Made by a program: the position numbers and the translations under genes. 64,000 nucleotides of DNA from the NCBI GenBank assembly GCA_038210655.1, contig JBBQWM010000004.1:147554-211553 (forward strand), read 5' to 3'. Shown here in pieces: positions 15,450-25,392 of the stretch. The stretch is from 54-19 sp038210655 (lineage in GTDB: Bacteria > Chloroflexota > Chloroflexia > Chloroheliales > Chloroheliaceae). The notes below the pieces were generated by a model. It was not told the DNA's origin, did no database searches, and was given only the letters and a program-made list of their open reading frames with translations. Position 1 is the first letter of the stretch. Each line of letters begins with the position of its first letter.

Positions 15450-16337
15450 TTAGAAATTGATCGAACCCATTTTACCGCTCTGGTAATCCATGATGGCCTG
15501 ATGGATTTCGAGTTCGGTATTCATGACGAAGGGGCCGTAGCGGGCGATAGGCTCGTTGATCGGAACGCCACCCAACAGCAGCAAGCTCAAAGGCTTGTCG
15601 CCGGTAGCGGTCAGGCTTACTTCGTTGCCGTCTTGCCCGAAGATCACCATCTGTCCGGCTTTGGCGACCTGTCCCTCGGCTCCAAAGCGGCCTTCTCCCT
15701 CGATCAGATAGGCAAAAACGTTGTACTCGCCGGGGGTAGGCTGAGTAGTCTGCGCTCCTGGCTGCAAGGTATAGTGCAAATACATGATCGGGGTGCGAGT
15801 ATCGATGACGGCCTGTACGCCCAGCGCCTCACCTGCCACCACCCGCACTTGGACCGTGCTATCCTCGTTGTGGGCGAGCGGGATTTGGGCGGCTGGGATG
15901 TCCTGATAGCGCGGTTTCATCATCTTGTCGCGGGCGGGCAAGTTGACCCAAATCTGGAAGCCGTGCATGCGGCCTCCCGTTTTGGTAAACTCGGCCTCTG
16001 GCATCTCGGAATGGACTACCCCAGCCCCGGCGGTCATCCACTGCACATCGCCCGACCCTAGCTTACCGGAATTGCCTTGCGAGTCCTTGTGTTCCATCCG
16101 ACCTTCTAATATATACGAAACGGTCTCGAAGCCTCGGTGCGGATGATCGGGCGCACCGACGGCCTGACCCGGCCCAAAATTAACCGGCCCCATCTCGTCG
16201 AGCATCAAAAACGGATCGAAATCCGATAGCGTTCTGGTCGGGAACGGGCGACGCACCATAAAGCCGCCCCCTTCCAACGTGCGAATGCTATTGACGATCC
16301 GCGAGACAGTCCGAACTTTTGTAAATGTCGCTGTCAT
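15450..16337 (-). CDS. Pirin family protein
   Basis: A 295-aa bicupin protein. The metal site of pirins is complete: H65 and H67 in DHPHRGFETVSYILEG, and H109 and E111 in GAGVVHSEMPE. The C-terminal cupin half (about 180-290) is also present, so the length is normal. Pirins bind Fe and include quercetin 2,3-dioxygenases and redox-sensing regulators; the exact role here is not determined. The ATG has AAAGGG seven bases upstream. It has its own promoter (16379-16407) with an 18-bp palindrome just after the start site, divergent from the methyltransferase gene, which suggests repressor control. Confidence 0.92.
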   Translation of the reverse strand: MTATFTKVRTVSRIVNSIRTLEGGGFMVRRPFPTRTLSDFDPFLMLDEMGPVNFGPGQAVGAPDHPHRGFETVSYILEGRMEHKDSQGNSGKLGSGDVQWMTAGAGVVHSEMPEAEFTKTGGRMHGFQIWVNLPARDKMMKPRYQDIPAAQIPLAHNEDSTVQVRVVAGEALGVQAVIDTRTPIMYLHYTLQPGAQTTQPTPGEYNVFAYLIEGEGRFGAEGQVAKAGQMVIFGQDGNEVSLTATGDKPLSLLLLGGVPINEPIARYGPFVMNTELEIHQAIMDYQSGKMGSINF

Positions 16338-16351
16338 TAATTTTCCCTTTC

Positions 16352-16369
16352 TAAATAAAGACTTATTTA
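16352..16369. promoter_or_regulatory. Palindromic operator in the pirin leader
   Basis: TAAATAA, AGAC, TTATTTA: a perfect 7-bp inverted repeat with a 4-base spacer. It lies a few bases downstream of the predicted pirin transcription start, a typical repressor position (MarR or HxlR type are common at pirin genes; the protein is unknown here). Confidence 0.5.
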
Positions 16370-16378
16370 ATTACGGTA

Positions 16379-16407
16379 ACTATACAATAGTAGGTGTATT
16401 TTGTCAA
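16379..16407 (-). promoter_or_regulatory. Predicted sigma-70 promoter of the pirin gene
   Basis: Minus-strand TTGACA (16402-16407), a 17-base spacer and TATAGT (16379-16384). Near consensus. Predicted start about 16372. Confidence 0.75.
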
Positions 16408-16429
16408 CCCCAAAAGTGGGCGATGTCGC

Positions 16430-16459
16430 TTGACAGGCTGATAGAGTTTGAGCTATCTT
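16430..16459 (+). promoter_or_regulatory. Predicted promoter of the methyltransferase gene
   Basis: TTGACA (16430-16435), an 18-base spacer and TATCTT (16454-16459). It is divergent from the pirin promoter with 22 bases between the two -35 boxes, so one regulator could affect both. Confidence 0.55.
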
Positions 16460-16575
16460 TAAGGCTACCCGGTTAAAATGAAACGCTGTTCCAAATTTGG
16501 CTAAAGAACAGGAAAAGTCAATTGTATCCTGCGCAGCCTGTCTATCCCTGTTAAATTTCGAGGAGGAAGTACGCT

Positions 16576-17628
16576 ATGCGGAAGATCGATTTACCTCGCA
16601 AAGATGAAGCCTTGTTTGACTTCGTGGTTAGTCTCAAGGCGGCGGTCGGGCAGCACGCCTATGGCAAGCTTAACGCCGAATATCAGAAGCGGATTTCAAC
16701 TGAGCCAGAACCGACCCACCACAGCCCGGACGAGATCAAAGCCATGCTGGGCGAATTGCTGCCCTATAAATTCAATCGAGCGGTCGCCCGCAAAGCCCAG
16801 GAGATGATGTGGAACAGCGTAATGGAGGCTTATCGCCCGCACGAGCAGGAGTTGATCGAATGGCTAAATACGCCGCGCCCAGAGGCTGCCAGCACCCTGG
16901 CACTTGACCCTGACCTCGAATTACCGGCTTACTTCGCTAAAACGGAGTTTCATATACAGCCGGGCGGTTATTACGCTCTTGGGGATATGTCGGCTGCCGT
17001 TTTTGAGAAGGGTGGCAATCTTTATTTTCGCAAAACTGCCGCCGATTTTCGCATCCAGCGCGAGCTTGCCAAAAAAATGCCACCGGGCGACTATAAGCGT
17101 ATCCTTGATCTGGGCTGTACCGAGGGCGGCAGCACCATCGCCTTTAAGCTGACCTACCCCGAAGCCGAGGTGCATGGGATCGACCTTTCCGCCCCTCAAC
17201 TCAAGTTGAGCTACCAGCAATCGGTCGAATATAACGCGCCCTGCCACTTCAGCCAGCAAAACGCCGAAAAGCTAAACTTCCCGGACAACCATTTCGATGC
17301 GGTAGTCTGCTACATTTTGTTCCACGAACTACCACCCAGCGCAATTAGTGAAGTATTACACGAAGCAAAGCGGGTCCTTAAACCGGGTGGCCTGATGTAC
17401 AGCGGAGATGTGACCCCCTTCCGCGAGAACGAAGATTTTCGGTCGTTCATCTCGTCCTGGGAAGTCGAGAATAACGGCGAACCGTACTGGCGTGAGGTTT
17501 TGGAAAAGACTTATATGCCCGCCCTGTTCGAGGAAGCCGGGTTCCAGAACGTGCAAGAGTTTGGGGTCGCCGCCAGCAAAGTCTCGCCCAAGTTTCCCTG
17601 GGCGACAATGGGCTACAAACCGCAATAA
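16576..17628 (+). CDS. Class I SAM-dependent methyltransferase
   Basis: A 350-aa protein whose first ~150 residues form an extra helical domain of unknown role. The methyltransferase fold starts near 170: motif I ILDLGCTEGGSTIAFK, the acidic end of beta-2 in VHGIDLSAPQL, then FPDNHFDAVVCYILFHELP and VLKPGGLMYSGDV. This is the layout of small-molecule or lipid methyltransferases of the Methyltransf_11/25 kind. The motif reads GCTEGG instead of the common GCGTG. AGGAGG lies nine bases before the ATG. The gene has its own promoter and ends at a strong palindromic terminator. Substrate is unknown. Confidence 0.85.
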   Translation: MRKIDLPRKDEALFDFVVSLKAAVGQHAYGKLNAEYQKRISTEPEPTHHSPDEIKAMLGELLPYKFNRAVARKAQEMMWNSVMEAYRPHEQELIEWLNTPRPEAASTLALDPDLELPAYFAKTEFHIQPGGYYALGDMSAAVFEKGGNLYFRKTAADFRIQRELAKKMPPGDYKRILDLGCTEGGSTIAFKLTYPEAEVHGIDLSAPQLKLSYQQSVEYNAPCHFSQQNAEKLNFPDNHFDAVVCYILFHELPPSAISEVLHEAKRVLKPGGLMYSGDVTPFRENEDFRSFISSWEVENNGEPYWREVLEKTYMPALFEEAGFQNVQEFGVAASKVSPKFPWATMGYKPQ

Positions 17629-17657
17629 ATTTTAGATTTTCCCAGCCCGAAAGAAGC

Positions 17658-17693
17658 AAAAGAGCCTGCTCAGAATTCTGAGCAGGCTCTTTT
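17658..17693. terminator. Bidirectional terminator between methyltransferase and rpoD
   Basis: A perfect 36-base palindrome: AAAAGAGCCTGCTCAG, AATT, and its complement ending in TTTT. It reads as stem plus T-run on both strands and separates two convergent genes. Confidence 0.9.
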
Positions 17694-17701
17694 AGCAAAG
17701 T

Positions 17702-19018
<1,317 letters not shown>

Positions 19019-19120
19019 CAATATCACACTCCCTGCTTTAATATTAATTCCTCTGGTTTTAGCTTTTTTGAGCTACGCCTTTCATCTTTATTACCGTTTG
19101 CATTTTTTTTAGTGGCGTGC

Positions 19121-19149
19121 TATATTTACCCCGTTAGTTAACCGTACAA
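19121..19149 (-). promoter_or_regulatory. Possible promoter of rpoD
   Basis: Minus-strand TTGTAC (19144-19149), a 17-base spacer and AATATA (19121-19126). Moderate match; predicted leader about 95 bases. The rest of the gap holds the palindromic repeat at 19383-19447. Confidence 0.35.
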
Positions 19150-19382
19150 AATTTCTAGTTTGTTACGCCCTTCACAAATCGAAGCTTTGTTAAAGTACGC
19201 CTGTTTCCCCTAACTTATTATATACGCTTGAACCGCCCAAAAGTGCTTTTTCTTATCACTTTCTAATTTAATCTTTAGATAAACCATTCCTGGCTTACCC
19301 ATATAATGTTACACATAAGCTTAGACGGCTGACCGCCCCAAAAGTTACGCTCATTTTAGACTTTCTACTAAAGCTCGTTCCA

Positions 19383-19447
19383 GTAGGGGCGACCCTTGTG
19401 GTCGCCCGGTTTGGGCCACTTCGGGCGACCACAAGGGTCGCCCCTAC
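19383..19447. repeat. GGGCGACC palindromic repeat without TAACTACTCAG ends
   Basis: Perfect 26-bp arms (19383-19408 and 19422-19447) around a 13-base loop; same core family as 11948 and 23500, with CTTGTGG in place of CTGTGTGG. It lies 28 bases past the dnaG stop and may terminate dnaG transcription. Confidence 0.8.
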
Positions 19448-19475
19448 TAAGTTACTTAGCAAGGGCAATACCAGC

Positions 19476-21461
19476 CTAGCGATCCCGGCTATCCTTAAAT
19501 ACTACGCTACGTCGCGGATAAAAAAGCTTTAGCTGGTTTGATACCCCGCTAACTGCCACCCACATCTGCTCTTTTCCAGGCAAATCGGCTTCCTCTGGTT
19601 CATCGGCAGTTTCCTGCTCTTCCAACGCCAGATTGCCCTGTTCATAGAGCCGTCTTAACTGCAACTCGCGTACCCGGTTTAGACGAAACCTGGCATCCTC
19701 GTTGATCGAATACTGATCGATCAATTCCGGCTCAAGCTGGATATGAGCTTGCAGCCTTGCCAGTTGAGATAGCAATTCCGGGGCCAGCCGTTTTTCAAGT
19801 TCTCCCGCTTGACCACCCTGTTGCAAGGCCTCAAACACAAGGCGGTTCTCGCTTCGAGTAAAATCGTTCGGCTGGGCCGGGCTACCATCGGCGGATGTGA
19901 TTTCCAACGCCTCCGGGTAACGCAACAAAAAGGCCAGTAGAAAATCTTCCAGTTCCAACGCGCGGGGCGGCGTGACTACCGTTGGACGAGGGCGCGACAC
20001 AACATCCTCGGACGACTCGGTTTGTTCCGCTTCGCCTTCGGGGGCAGTATCGGACACCGACCCAACCGGACGCGGACGGGTTTCCGCTTTAGCGGCCCGC
20101 GCCAACTCGCTCCGTAAAAGCTCAGTCTCGATATGGGTCAGCCGAACCAGCTTTTGCAGATAATGTTCGCGCTGAATCCGGTCGCGTACCTCGATGATCG
20201 CCGGGATCAGCTTTTCGACTGCTTCACTTTTGCCCCTGGCCGAGTTAATATCGACTGTCGCAGCGACGCTGGCAAAATAGTAATCGACCACCGGCAAAGC
20301 CCGCTCGATCAATTCACGCCACTTGCCACCGCCTTCGCGCACAACCTCATCGGGGTCTTTGCCCGCCGGGAGGGTCGCGATCCGCACATCGGCATCCAGT
20401 TGTTGCTCGAAGCGGACTAAGCCGCGGGCCGTTGGAACCGGGACAGTTTTATTATCGAAGCCCTGCTTCATGACTTCGATACCCTTGAGGGTCGCCATCT
20501 GCCCGGCGGTATCGGCATCCAAAGCCAGCACGATCCGTTTGGTCAGCTTCTTTAGAATAGCAACGTGCTTTTCACCCAGGGCCGTCCCAAGCGGGGCAAC
20601 CACATTGGCGTGACCGTACTGGTGAGCCATCAGCACATCGACATAGCCTTCTACAATTACCACTCGGTCGCTACGCCGGATCGCATCCTTTGCCAGATCA
20701 AGACCATAAAGCGTCGCGCTTTTATCGAAAAGGACGGTTTGAGGGGAGTTCAAATACTTGGGCGCATCTTTAGGAGCGCCTTCCAACACCCGACCCCCAA
20801 AAGCAATGATCTGGCCCTGCCGGTCGCGGATCGGGAAGATCAGGCGACCCCGGAAACGGTCGTAATAACCGCCACCGCCTTCGCGCTCCCCAACTAGCCC
20901 GGCAGCAACCAATTCGTCCGGCGTAAAACCCTTGTCGCCCAGGTACTTGAACAAATTCTCCCAGCCATCCAGAGCATAGCCCAGCCCAAAGCTCTCGACC
21001 GAAGCAGGGGTCACCCCACGTTTTTCCAGATAGGCACGGGCCGCTTGACCTTCTTTGCTATTCAACAGCAAATGCTGAAAATAAGTCGCCGCCGCATTGT
21101 TGGCCTCGCGCAAGCGATCACGTTCGCTGCGTCGGCTGGCGGCTTCGACATCTTCGCTGGCCTGACGTTCGGGCAGGATTACACCGGCGCGGGAGGCAAG
21201 TTGCTCCAACGCCTCACCAAAGCTCAACCCCTCGGTTTTCATCAGGAAGTTGAAAGCGTCGCCACTTTCTTTACAACCAAAGCAGTAGTAACTTTCGGAG
21301 TCGGGCCATACGTAGAAGGAGCCGCTTTTCTCGGCATGAAAAGGACACAGGCCCTTGTAATTCTTACCCGATTTTTTGAGGCTGACTCTTTGCCCGATTA
21401 CATCTACAATCGAGAGCCGCCGTTTGATTTCTTCAATGTAGTTCGGCACGTAGCCGTCCAT
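19476..21461 (-). CDS. dnaG: DNA primase
   Basis: DnaG makes RNA primers at the replication fork. From the start I chose, the CHC2 zinc-binding domain comes first (C39 and H42 in GLCPFH, C60 and C63 in CFGC). Then come the catalytic core with the TOPRIM site (VVIVEGYVDVLMAHQYG, LALDADTAGQ) and a C-terminal helical region that would bind the helicase. Length 661 aa is normal. The frame opens upstream to 21575, but the N-terminus of the family matches the ATG at 21461 (MDGYVPNYIEEIKRRLSIVDVI), which has GAGG nine bases upstream. Two DnaA-box-like 9-mers lie about 100 bases before the start. Confidence 0.97.
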   Translation of the reverse strand: MDGYVPNYIEEIKRRLSIVDVIGQRVSLKKSGKNYKGLCPFHAEKSGSFYVWPDSESYYCFGCKESGDAFNFLMKTEGLSFGEALEQLASRAGVILPERQASEDVEAASRRSERDRLREANNAAATYFQHLLLNSKEGQAARAYLEKRGVTPASVESFGLGYALDGWENLFKYLGDKGFTPDELVAAGLVGEREGGGGYYDRFRGRLIFPIRDRQGQIIAFGGRVLEGAPKDAPKYLNSPQTVLFDKSATLYGLDLAKDAIRRSDRVVIVEGYVDVLMAHQYGHANVVAPLGTALGEKHVAILKKLTKRIVLALDADTAGQMATLKGIEVMKQGFDNKTVPVPTARGLVRFEQQLDADVRIATLPAGKDPDEVVREGGGKWRELIERALPVVDYYFASVAATVDINSARGKSEAVEKLIPAIIEVRDRIQREHYLQKLVRLTHIETELLRSELARAAKAETRPRPVGSVSDTAPEGEAEQTESSEDVVSRPRPTVVTPPRALELEDFLLAFLLRYPEALEITSADGSPAQPNDFTRSENRLVFEALQQGGQAGELEKRLAPELLSQLARLQAHIQLEPELIDQYSINEDARFRLNRVRELQLRRLYEQGNLALEEQETADEPEEADLPGKEQMWVAVSGVSNQLKLFYPRRSVVFKDSRDR

Positions 21462-21555
21462 CACCATTTGCCTCAATCTATCAGGTAAGTTTGAGCCTGC
21501 TAAAAAACCGACTGATTTGTCACTTGTCCACCGCCCCAAAGCGGTTGCCCACTGT

Positions 21556-21576
21556 CTATCCACATTGTTTTCCACA
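21556..21576. promoter_or_regulatory. Two DnaA-box-like 9-mers upstream of dnaG
   Basis: CTATCCACA (21556-21564) and TTTTCCACA (21568-21576) each differ by one base from TTATCCACA and lie on the same strand three bases apart. A third CTATCCACA is at 22219-22227. They could link dnaG expression to DnaA, or be chance. Confidence 0.35.
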
Positions 21577-21944
21577 TAATGGGCCAGACACCAAGCAGCA
21601 GAGTACGCTTTTGCCTCTCGGTTCCTTCAAGAAGCTAAGAACGTCTCTGCCGCGCTCAAATACATATTCACTTGGCCTTACTCTAATTTTATCACTCTAA
21701 AGTTACAGCCCGGATTACAAAGCTTTCCAGTAAATTAGGACTGGATTAAAGCTTTATTCAGCTTGAGCAACTACCCGGACAGGCATTATTATCTATTTTT
21801 GTATCAACCCTACAGAGCAGACCCGACAGCGCCGTGCGCTATTCGATCTCTTATTGTAACCCCTCATGGGTACTTCTGGCAAGAGGTTTTGGTATAAATT
21901 TTATTAAGATATTGCATTGCCAAATCTAATTTTCTTTTTTTTAA

Positions 21945-22078
21945 GATGCGCGTCAGTTTTTTGCACGGGTTCAAACCATAAGAACGGGCCACCGCGAAAA
22001 CCCCGGCCCAATCCACTCAAAAACTATATCTTAGGGTGTGGTACAACCTGGCTAATTTGCAAAATCTGACTCGCATCC
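21945..22078. repeat. Paired inverted-repeat element, locus B
   Basis: A minus-oriented arm at 21945-21980 (GCGTCAGTTTTTTGCA and on) faces a plus-oriented arm at 22033-22078 (GTGGTACAACCTGGCTAATT, then TGCAAAATCTGAC). It has the same layout as 1881-2038 and, like it, lies just upstream of a plus-strand sigma-70 promoter. Flanking gap sequence shows no gene. Confidence 0.6.
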
Positions 22079-22145
22079 TTTTTAAAAGCTCATTGTTTAA
22101 AGGTGCGCTGATGCTAACCTAAAAAGAAGTTAACATAAAAGACTC

Positions 22146-22174
22146 TTGACAGGCTACCTTTAGGGCTTTATAAT
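22146..22174 (+). promoter_or_regulatory. Consensus sigma-70 promoter of the DnaJ-domain gene
   Basis: TTGACA (22146-22151), exactly 17 bases, TATAAT (22169-22174): a perfect consensus. Predicted start about 22181, which supports the ATG at 22247 over the one at 22187. Confidence 0.85.
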
Positions 22175-22246
22175 CACATTGAACGTATGTTCGTATTTTC
22201 CGAAATTGTAATCTTATTCTATCCACAAAAAAGAGCAAAAGAGCCA

Positions 22247-23230
22247 ATGCCAACCAATGCTGCCGACCGGCAGGCCCGACCCGCTAAAAAGGTCGAGGAA
22301 AGCCTGCCTACCGATTATTACGAACTATTACAAGTTAGCCCAAAGGCCGACCCGGAGGTTATCGAGGCGGCTTATCGTCGGCTGGCTCTAAAATATCATC
22401 CCGACCACAATCCGTTGCCGGAAGCCGCCTTGCGGATGCAAGCCCTCAATACGGCTTACGCTGCTCTCAAAGACCCGGAGCGCCGGGCCGAGTACGATAA
22501 CCGTCCGCCTGATCCAACTTATACCGGCGACTTGAGCGAAGACGATTATGAACCACCCGACCGTCGTTTGGCAGGCTGGAATCGGATGGCCGGACGACTG
22601 GGTTGGGCGCGACTGGGCTGGCTGGCGGTCGGCCTGTTGTTGATGGTCGTGGTACTAACGGCGTTAGCCCAAAATGGGGCAAATACGGCAGCCAGCGCCC
22701 CGGTGACAGCCAGCGTTCCGCCCAGTCAAGTATCGGCCTTGCCGCCTAACGCGCTCTTTTTCGATGATTTTGAGAGCATTGGCGCGGCGTACTGGACGCT
22801 TGACGCACCCTGGCACCTAACGACCCGGTATAGTAATTCGGGCAAGCGTAGTCTGTGGTTTGGCGACGAAGGGCGCAGTAGGTATAGTTCTAACCTTAGC
22901 ATTGCCGCCACCCTGGTACGACCACTTGACCTGGGCAAAGCACCCAGCCCGACTTTGCGCTTCCGACTGGTTGGGCAGAGCGATCACGAGCAGCTTCCCA
23001 ATGGGGAAGACCGTCTGTTTATCGAGGTCGCCGAACCGGGGCGCGACTTCCAAACGATCTTTAGCGCGAACGGCCTTTATGCCAACTGGCAAGACTTTTC
23101 GCTCGATTTGTCGCGCTGGAAAGGTAAAAATATCATCTTCCGCTTCCGTTTTAGCAGTGGAACCCTCAACAGTGGGGCCGGCTTTAGCGGCTTCTTTATC
23201 GACGATGTGCGGGTGGATAAAGAGAAGTAG
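22247..23230 (+). CDS. Membrane-anchored DnaJ-domain protein with C-terminal beta-sandwich domain
   Basis: A 327-aa protein. The J domain (about 21-87) has DYYELLQVSPKADPEVIEAAYRRLALKYHPD with HPD at 51-53, the motif that stimulates DnaK ATPase. A single membrane helix follows at about 122-142. The C-terminal ~180 residues form a predicted beta-rich domain (FFDDFESIGAAYWTLD, SGKRSLWFGDE, FSGFFIDDVRV) like MAM or immune-inhibitor-A type carbohydrate- or protein-binding modules. With one span the J domain and the beta domain would lie on opposite faces of the membrane. The start was set at 22247 because the promoter start would leave only about six bases before the ATG at 22187. Function is unknown. 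Confidence 0.8.
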   Translation: MPTNAADRQARPAKKVEESLPTDYYELLQVSPKADPEVIEAAYRRLALKYHPDHNPLPEAALRMQALNTAYAALKDPERRAEYDNRPPDPTYTGDLSEDDYEPPDRRLAGWNRMAGRLGWARLGWLAVGLLLMVVVLTALAQNGANTAASAPVTASVPPSQVSALPPNALFFDDFESIGAAYWTLDAPWHLTTRYSNSGKRSLWFGDEGRSRYSSNLSIAATLVRPLDLGKAPSPTLRFRLVGQSDHEQLPNGEDRLFIEVAEPGRDFQTIFSANGLYANWQDFSLDLSRWKGKNIIFRFRFSSGTLNSGAGFSGFFIDDVRVDKEK

Positions 23231-23239
23231 GGAGGGATA

Positions 23240-23330
23240 GTAACACCGATGAACACATATTTTACAGATGGACACAGATAGAAATACAAGATTAGATTTT
23301 ATTTTATCTGTGTTCATCTGTGTTATTTCT
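23240..23330. repeat. Intergenic TCTGTGTTCATCTGTGTT repeat region
   Basis: GATGAACACA and GGACACAGATAGA at the left face ATCTGTGTTCATCTGTGTTAT at the right, making an inverted pair. The right-hand motif recurs at 23608-23652 and 33415-33453. Between here and 23500 there is also a CCACAGAAACGTAAA / TTTACGTCTCTGCGG inverted pair. No gene is present in 23231-23653. Confidence 0.6.
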
Positions 23331-23499
23331 TAACTGCTCAGCTTGATAACATAAAGTACCACCAAACCCGGAATGTTTATGCCACAGGCCCACAGAAACG
23401 TAAAAATAAGGCTTTGTCGATGAAGTCAGTAGCACGATGGAGTTTGGTTACTAGACTTTAGTTTTCTTTACGTCTCTGCGGTAAATAGTTATTTTATTC

Positions 23500-23602
23500 G
23501 TAACTACTCAGATCGGGCGACCACACAGGGTCGCCCCTACCCAGCATCGGTTGTAGGGTGCGACCCTGTGTGGTCGCCCAAAGGGGCAGGCTGAGTAGTT
23601 AC
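23500..23602. repeat. MITE-like palindromic element, GGGCGACC core (copy 2)
   Basis: Ends GTAACTACTCAG and CTGAGTAGTTAC are a perfect 12-bp terminal inverted repeat. The core arms repeat the GGGCGACCACACAGGGTCGC pattern with one extra base in the right arm. Copy 1 is at 11948-12051. Confidence 0.85.
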
Positions 23603-23653
23603 TTTATTCTATCTGTGTCCATCCGTGAAATCTGTGTTCATCTGTGTTATTTC

Positions 23654-24916
23654 TTAGCAAGATTTGGAAAGTCGGTAGCCACGCAAAGGGCTAAAGTAGG
23701 CCAGGACGATTAGGCCGAGGCGGGCAGCAATAGCCAGGTAAAAAACCGGGTGAACGCCCCACCATTCAGCCAAAAGACCGGCCCCTAATGAGCCAAGCGG
23801 TAGACTGGTGTAGGCCAGCATGCGGGCCGATCCAATCACCCGACCCAGCATATCACGGGTAACGACGGTCTGGCGGATTACATTGGTGTTGATATTAATA
23901 TGGATCAGGGCCAGCCCGAAAATAAAATGACCCAGGCCCAACCACACCCAGTTATCGGTCAGGCTGTAAAAGAGAAAGGGCAGCAGGCCCAGCCCAAACC
24001 CAAACACTACCGCATTACCGTGTCCGACCTTGCGTACCAGCCGAGGATTGAAAAAAGCCCCCATGAATGTACCAAAAGCGGCCATCCCCAGCACAAAGCC
24101 CAAGACCTCTTCCGGCAGATGCAGCACTTCTTTTAAATAGAAAATGCTGAGGATTAATAGGCTGGCGTTGGTGAGATTGCCCACAAAATTAAGGGTCGCA
24201 ATCGAGCGCATAACGCGGTCATGCCAGATAAAACCCAACCCCTCACTAATGTCGCAGCCGATTTGGCGCCACGAAAGCGAGGTGACGCGGGCGGGTGGTG
24301 ACGGAAACCGTAGGATTATCAGCACTGCCAGCGAGAATAAAAATGACACGCCATCGAGGGCCAGCAAACCAGGAGCGCCTATCAGGGCTAAAAGCGCTCC
24401 CATCAAAGGCAGCCCGATAATAGCGGTCAGGCTAAAGACACTTTCCATCGCTGAGTTTGCCTGAGTCAGTTGCTCTTTGGGAACCAGGGCCGGGACGACC
24501 GCCGCCAAGCCGACGTTGAAAAAGACATCCAGGCTGCTCAGTACAAAAGCGACTACAAAGACATGCCAGCTTTGCAAGATACCCAATAAGGCCAGGGTCG
24601 GGATGACCAGTAGTGCCACCGCCCGCCCAATCTCGATGATAATCAACAACCGCCGCCGGTTCCAACGGTCTACCAGCACCCCGGCTACTAGCGCAAATAG
24701 AATGTAGGGTAGCCATTCTAGCGCCCGTGTCAGCCCGGCATCGACCGGGGAGCCATGTAATTCCAGCACAAGCCAGGGCAGGGCCACAAACCAGCATTGG
24801 TCGCCCAGTACCGATACCCCTTGCCCTAGCAAAAGCAGCCAGAAGTTTGTATTGCTCCACACATTGCCTGCTTGACCCAGCTTACTCTTCCAAATTGACC
24901 CAGAGACCCGATTCAT
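23654..24916 (-). CDS. MFS transporter, DHA3-like efflux family
   Basis: A 420-aa membrane protein with about 12 spans. The N-terminus carries NFWLLLLGQGVSVLGDQCWFVALPWLVLEL and AGVLVDRWNRRRLLI (motif A), the pattern of the enterobactin-exporter/macrolide-efflux (MFS_3, DHA3) group. Relatives export siderophores or macrolides; the substrate is not readable. I use the ATG at 24916, with AGAGAG four bases upstream; a TTG directly before it is in frame. A good promoter with a TGACA/TGTCA palindrome lies at 25094-25122, about 170 bases upstream. The stop codon touches a TCTGTGTTCATCTGTGTT repeat. Confidence 0.88.
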   Translation of the reverse strand: MNRVSGSIWKSKLGQAGNVWSNTNFWLLLLGQGVSVLGDQCWFVALPWLVLELHGSPVDAGLTRALEWLPYILFALVAGVLVDRWNRRRLLIIIEIGRAVALLVIPTLALLGILQSWHVFVVAFVLSSLDVFFNVGLAAVVPALVPKEQLTQANSAMESVFSLTAIIGLPLMGALLALIGAPGLLALDGVSFLFSLAVLIILRFPSPPARVTSLSWRQIGCDISEGLGFIWHDRVMRSIATLNFVGNLTNASLLILSIFYLKEVLHLPEEVLGFVLGMAAFGTFMGAFFNPRLVRKVGHGNAVVFGFGLGLLPFLFYSLTDNWVWLGLGHFIFGLALIHININTNVIRQTVVTRDMLGRVIGSARMLAYTSLPLGSLGAGLLAEWWGVHPVFYLAIAARLGLIVLAYFSPLRGYRLSKSC

Positions 24917-25093
24917 CAAGCTCTCTTTCTCGCAAAGGAGCGCATTAGTTCAGCCCCAAAGATAGATCGGAAGGTAGTGGGTAGTGATATTAAAAGTCTC
25001 CCAGAGAACACTATCTTCTGAAATTCTTGAAAGTGCCTTGTTCCTTTTGGCAAATTATTAGTTGATCGGCAAACTTGCAGGGTATCTCGCTTT

Positions 25094-25122
25094 AAAGTAG
25101 CATATGACATTAACGTTGTCAA
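25094..25122 (-). promoter_or_regulatory. Predicted promoter with palindrome for the DHA3-like MFS gene
   Basis: Minus-strand TTGACA (25117-25122), a 17-base spacer and TACTTT (25094-25099). The inverted repeat TGACA-N7-TGTCA (25105-25121) overlaps the -35 and spacer, a position where a repressor would block polymerase. Confidence 0.6.
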
Positions 25123-25226
25123 CTTTTTACCTAAAATAAACTAAACAACTGAGCTTAAAATAATTTTAATAGCTTATTGCAAAGCCTCTTTTTTATTATA
25201 ATATATAATGGAATTACCATAGGAGG

Positions 25227-25292
25227 ATGATGCGAACAAAAAGTGAAATTCGGTTTGTACAGCAGTTTCTTCTCTCCTCCTGCTCTAAATAA
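25227..25292 (+). CDS. Possible 21-codon leader-type mini-ORF with strong ribosome site
   Basis: AGGAGG (25221-25226) directly precedes ATGATG; with the second ATG at 25230 the spacing is short but usable. The frame (MRTKSEIRFVQQF and on) ends TAA at 25290-25292. TATAAT lies at 25204-25209. The complementary run TCCTCCT at 25275-25281 inside the frame could pair with the ribosome site. No plus-strand gene follows before the convergent ftsZ, so a leader-peptide role lacks a target. Low confidence as a gene. Confidence 0.25.
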   Translation: MMRTKSEIRFVQQFLLSSCSK

Positions 25293-25365
25293 ACGCTTAT
25301 TTAAGAATTATTAGCTTAGTTAGTGGGAGCAAAAATATTAGAAAAGGGGTGAATATTGCGGCTAT

Positions 25366-25392
25366 AAAAATAGTGCGGCCCTTGCGGGCCGC
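25366..25392 (-). terminator. Probable terminator of the ftsZ transcript
   Basis: On the minus strand GCGGCCC and GGGCCGC (7 bp) form a hairpin with loop GCAA, followed after ACTA by TTTTT. It lies about 280 bases past the ftsZ stop. Confidence 0.65.

Noticed and set aside
21462..21575. 38-residue N-terminal extension of DnaG
   Set aside because: Not family-like, overlaps DnaA-box-like sites, and GAGG fits the internal ATG at 21461.
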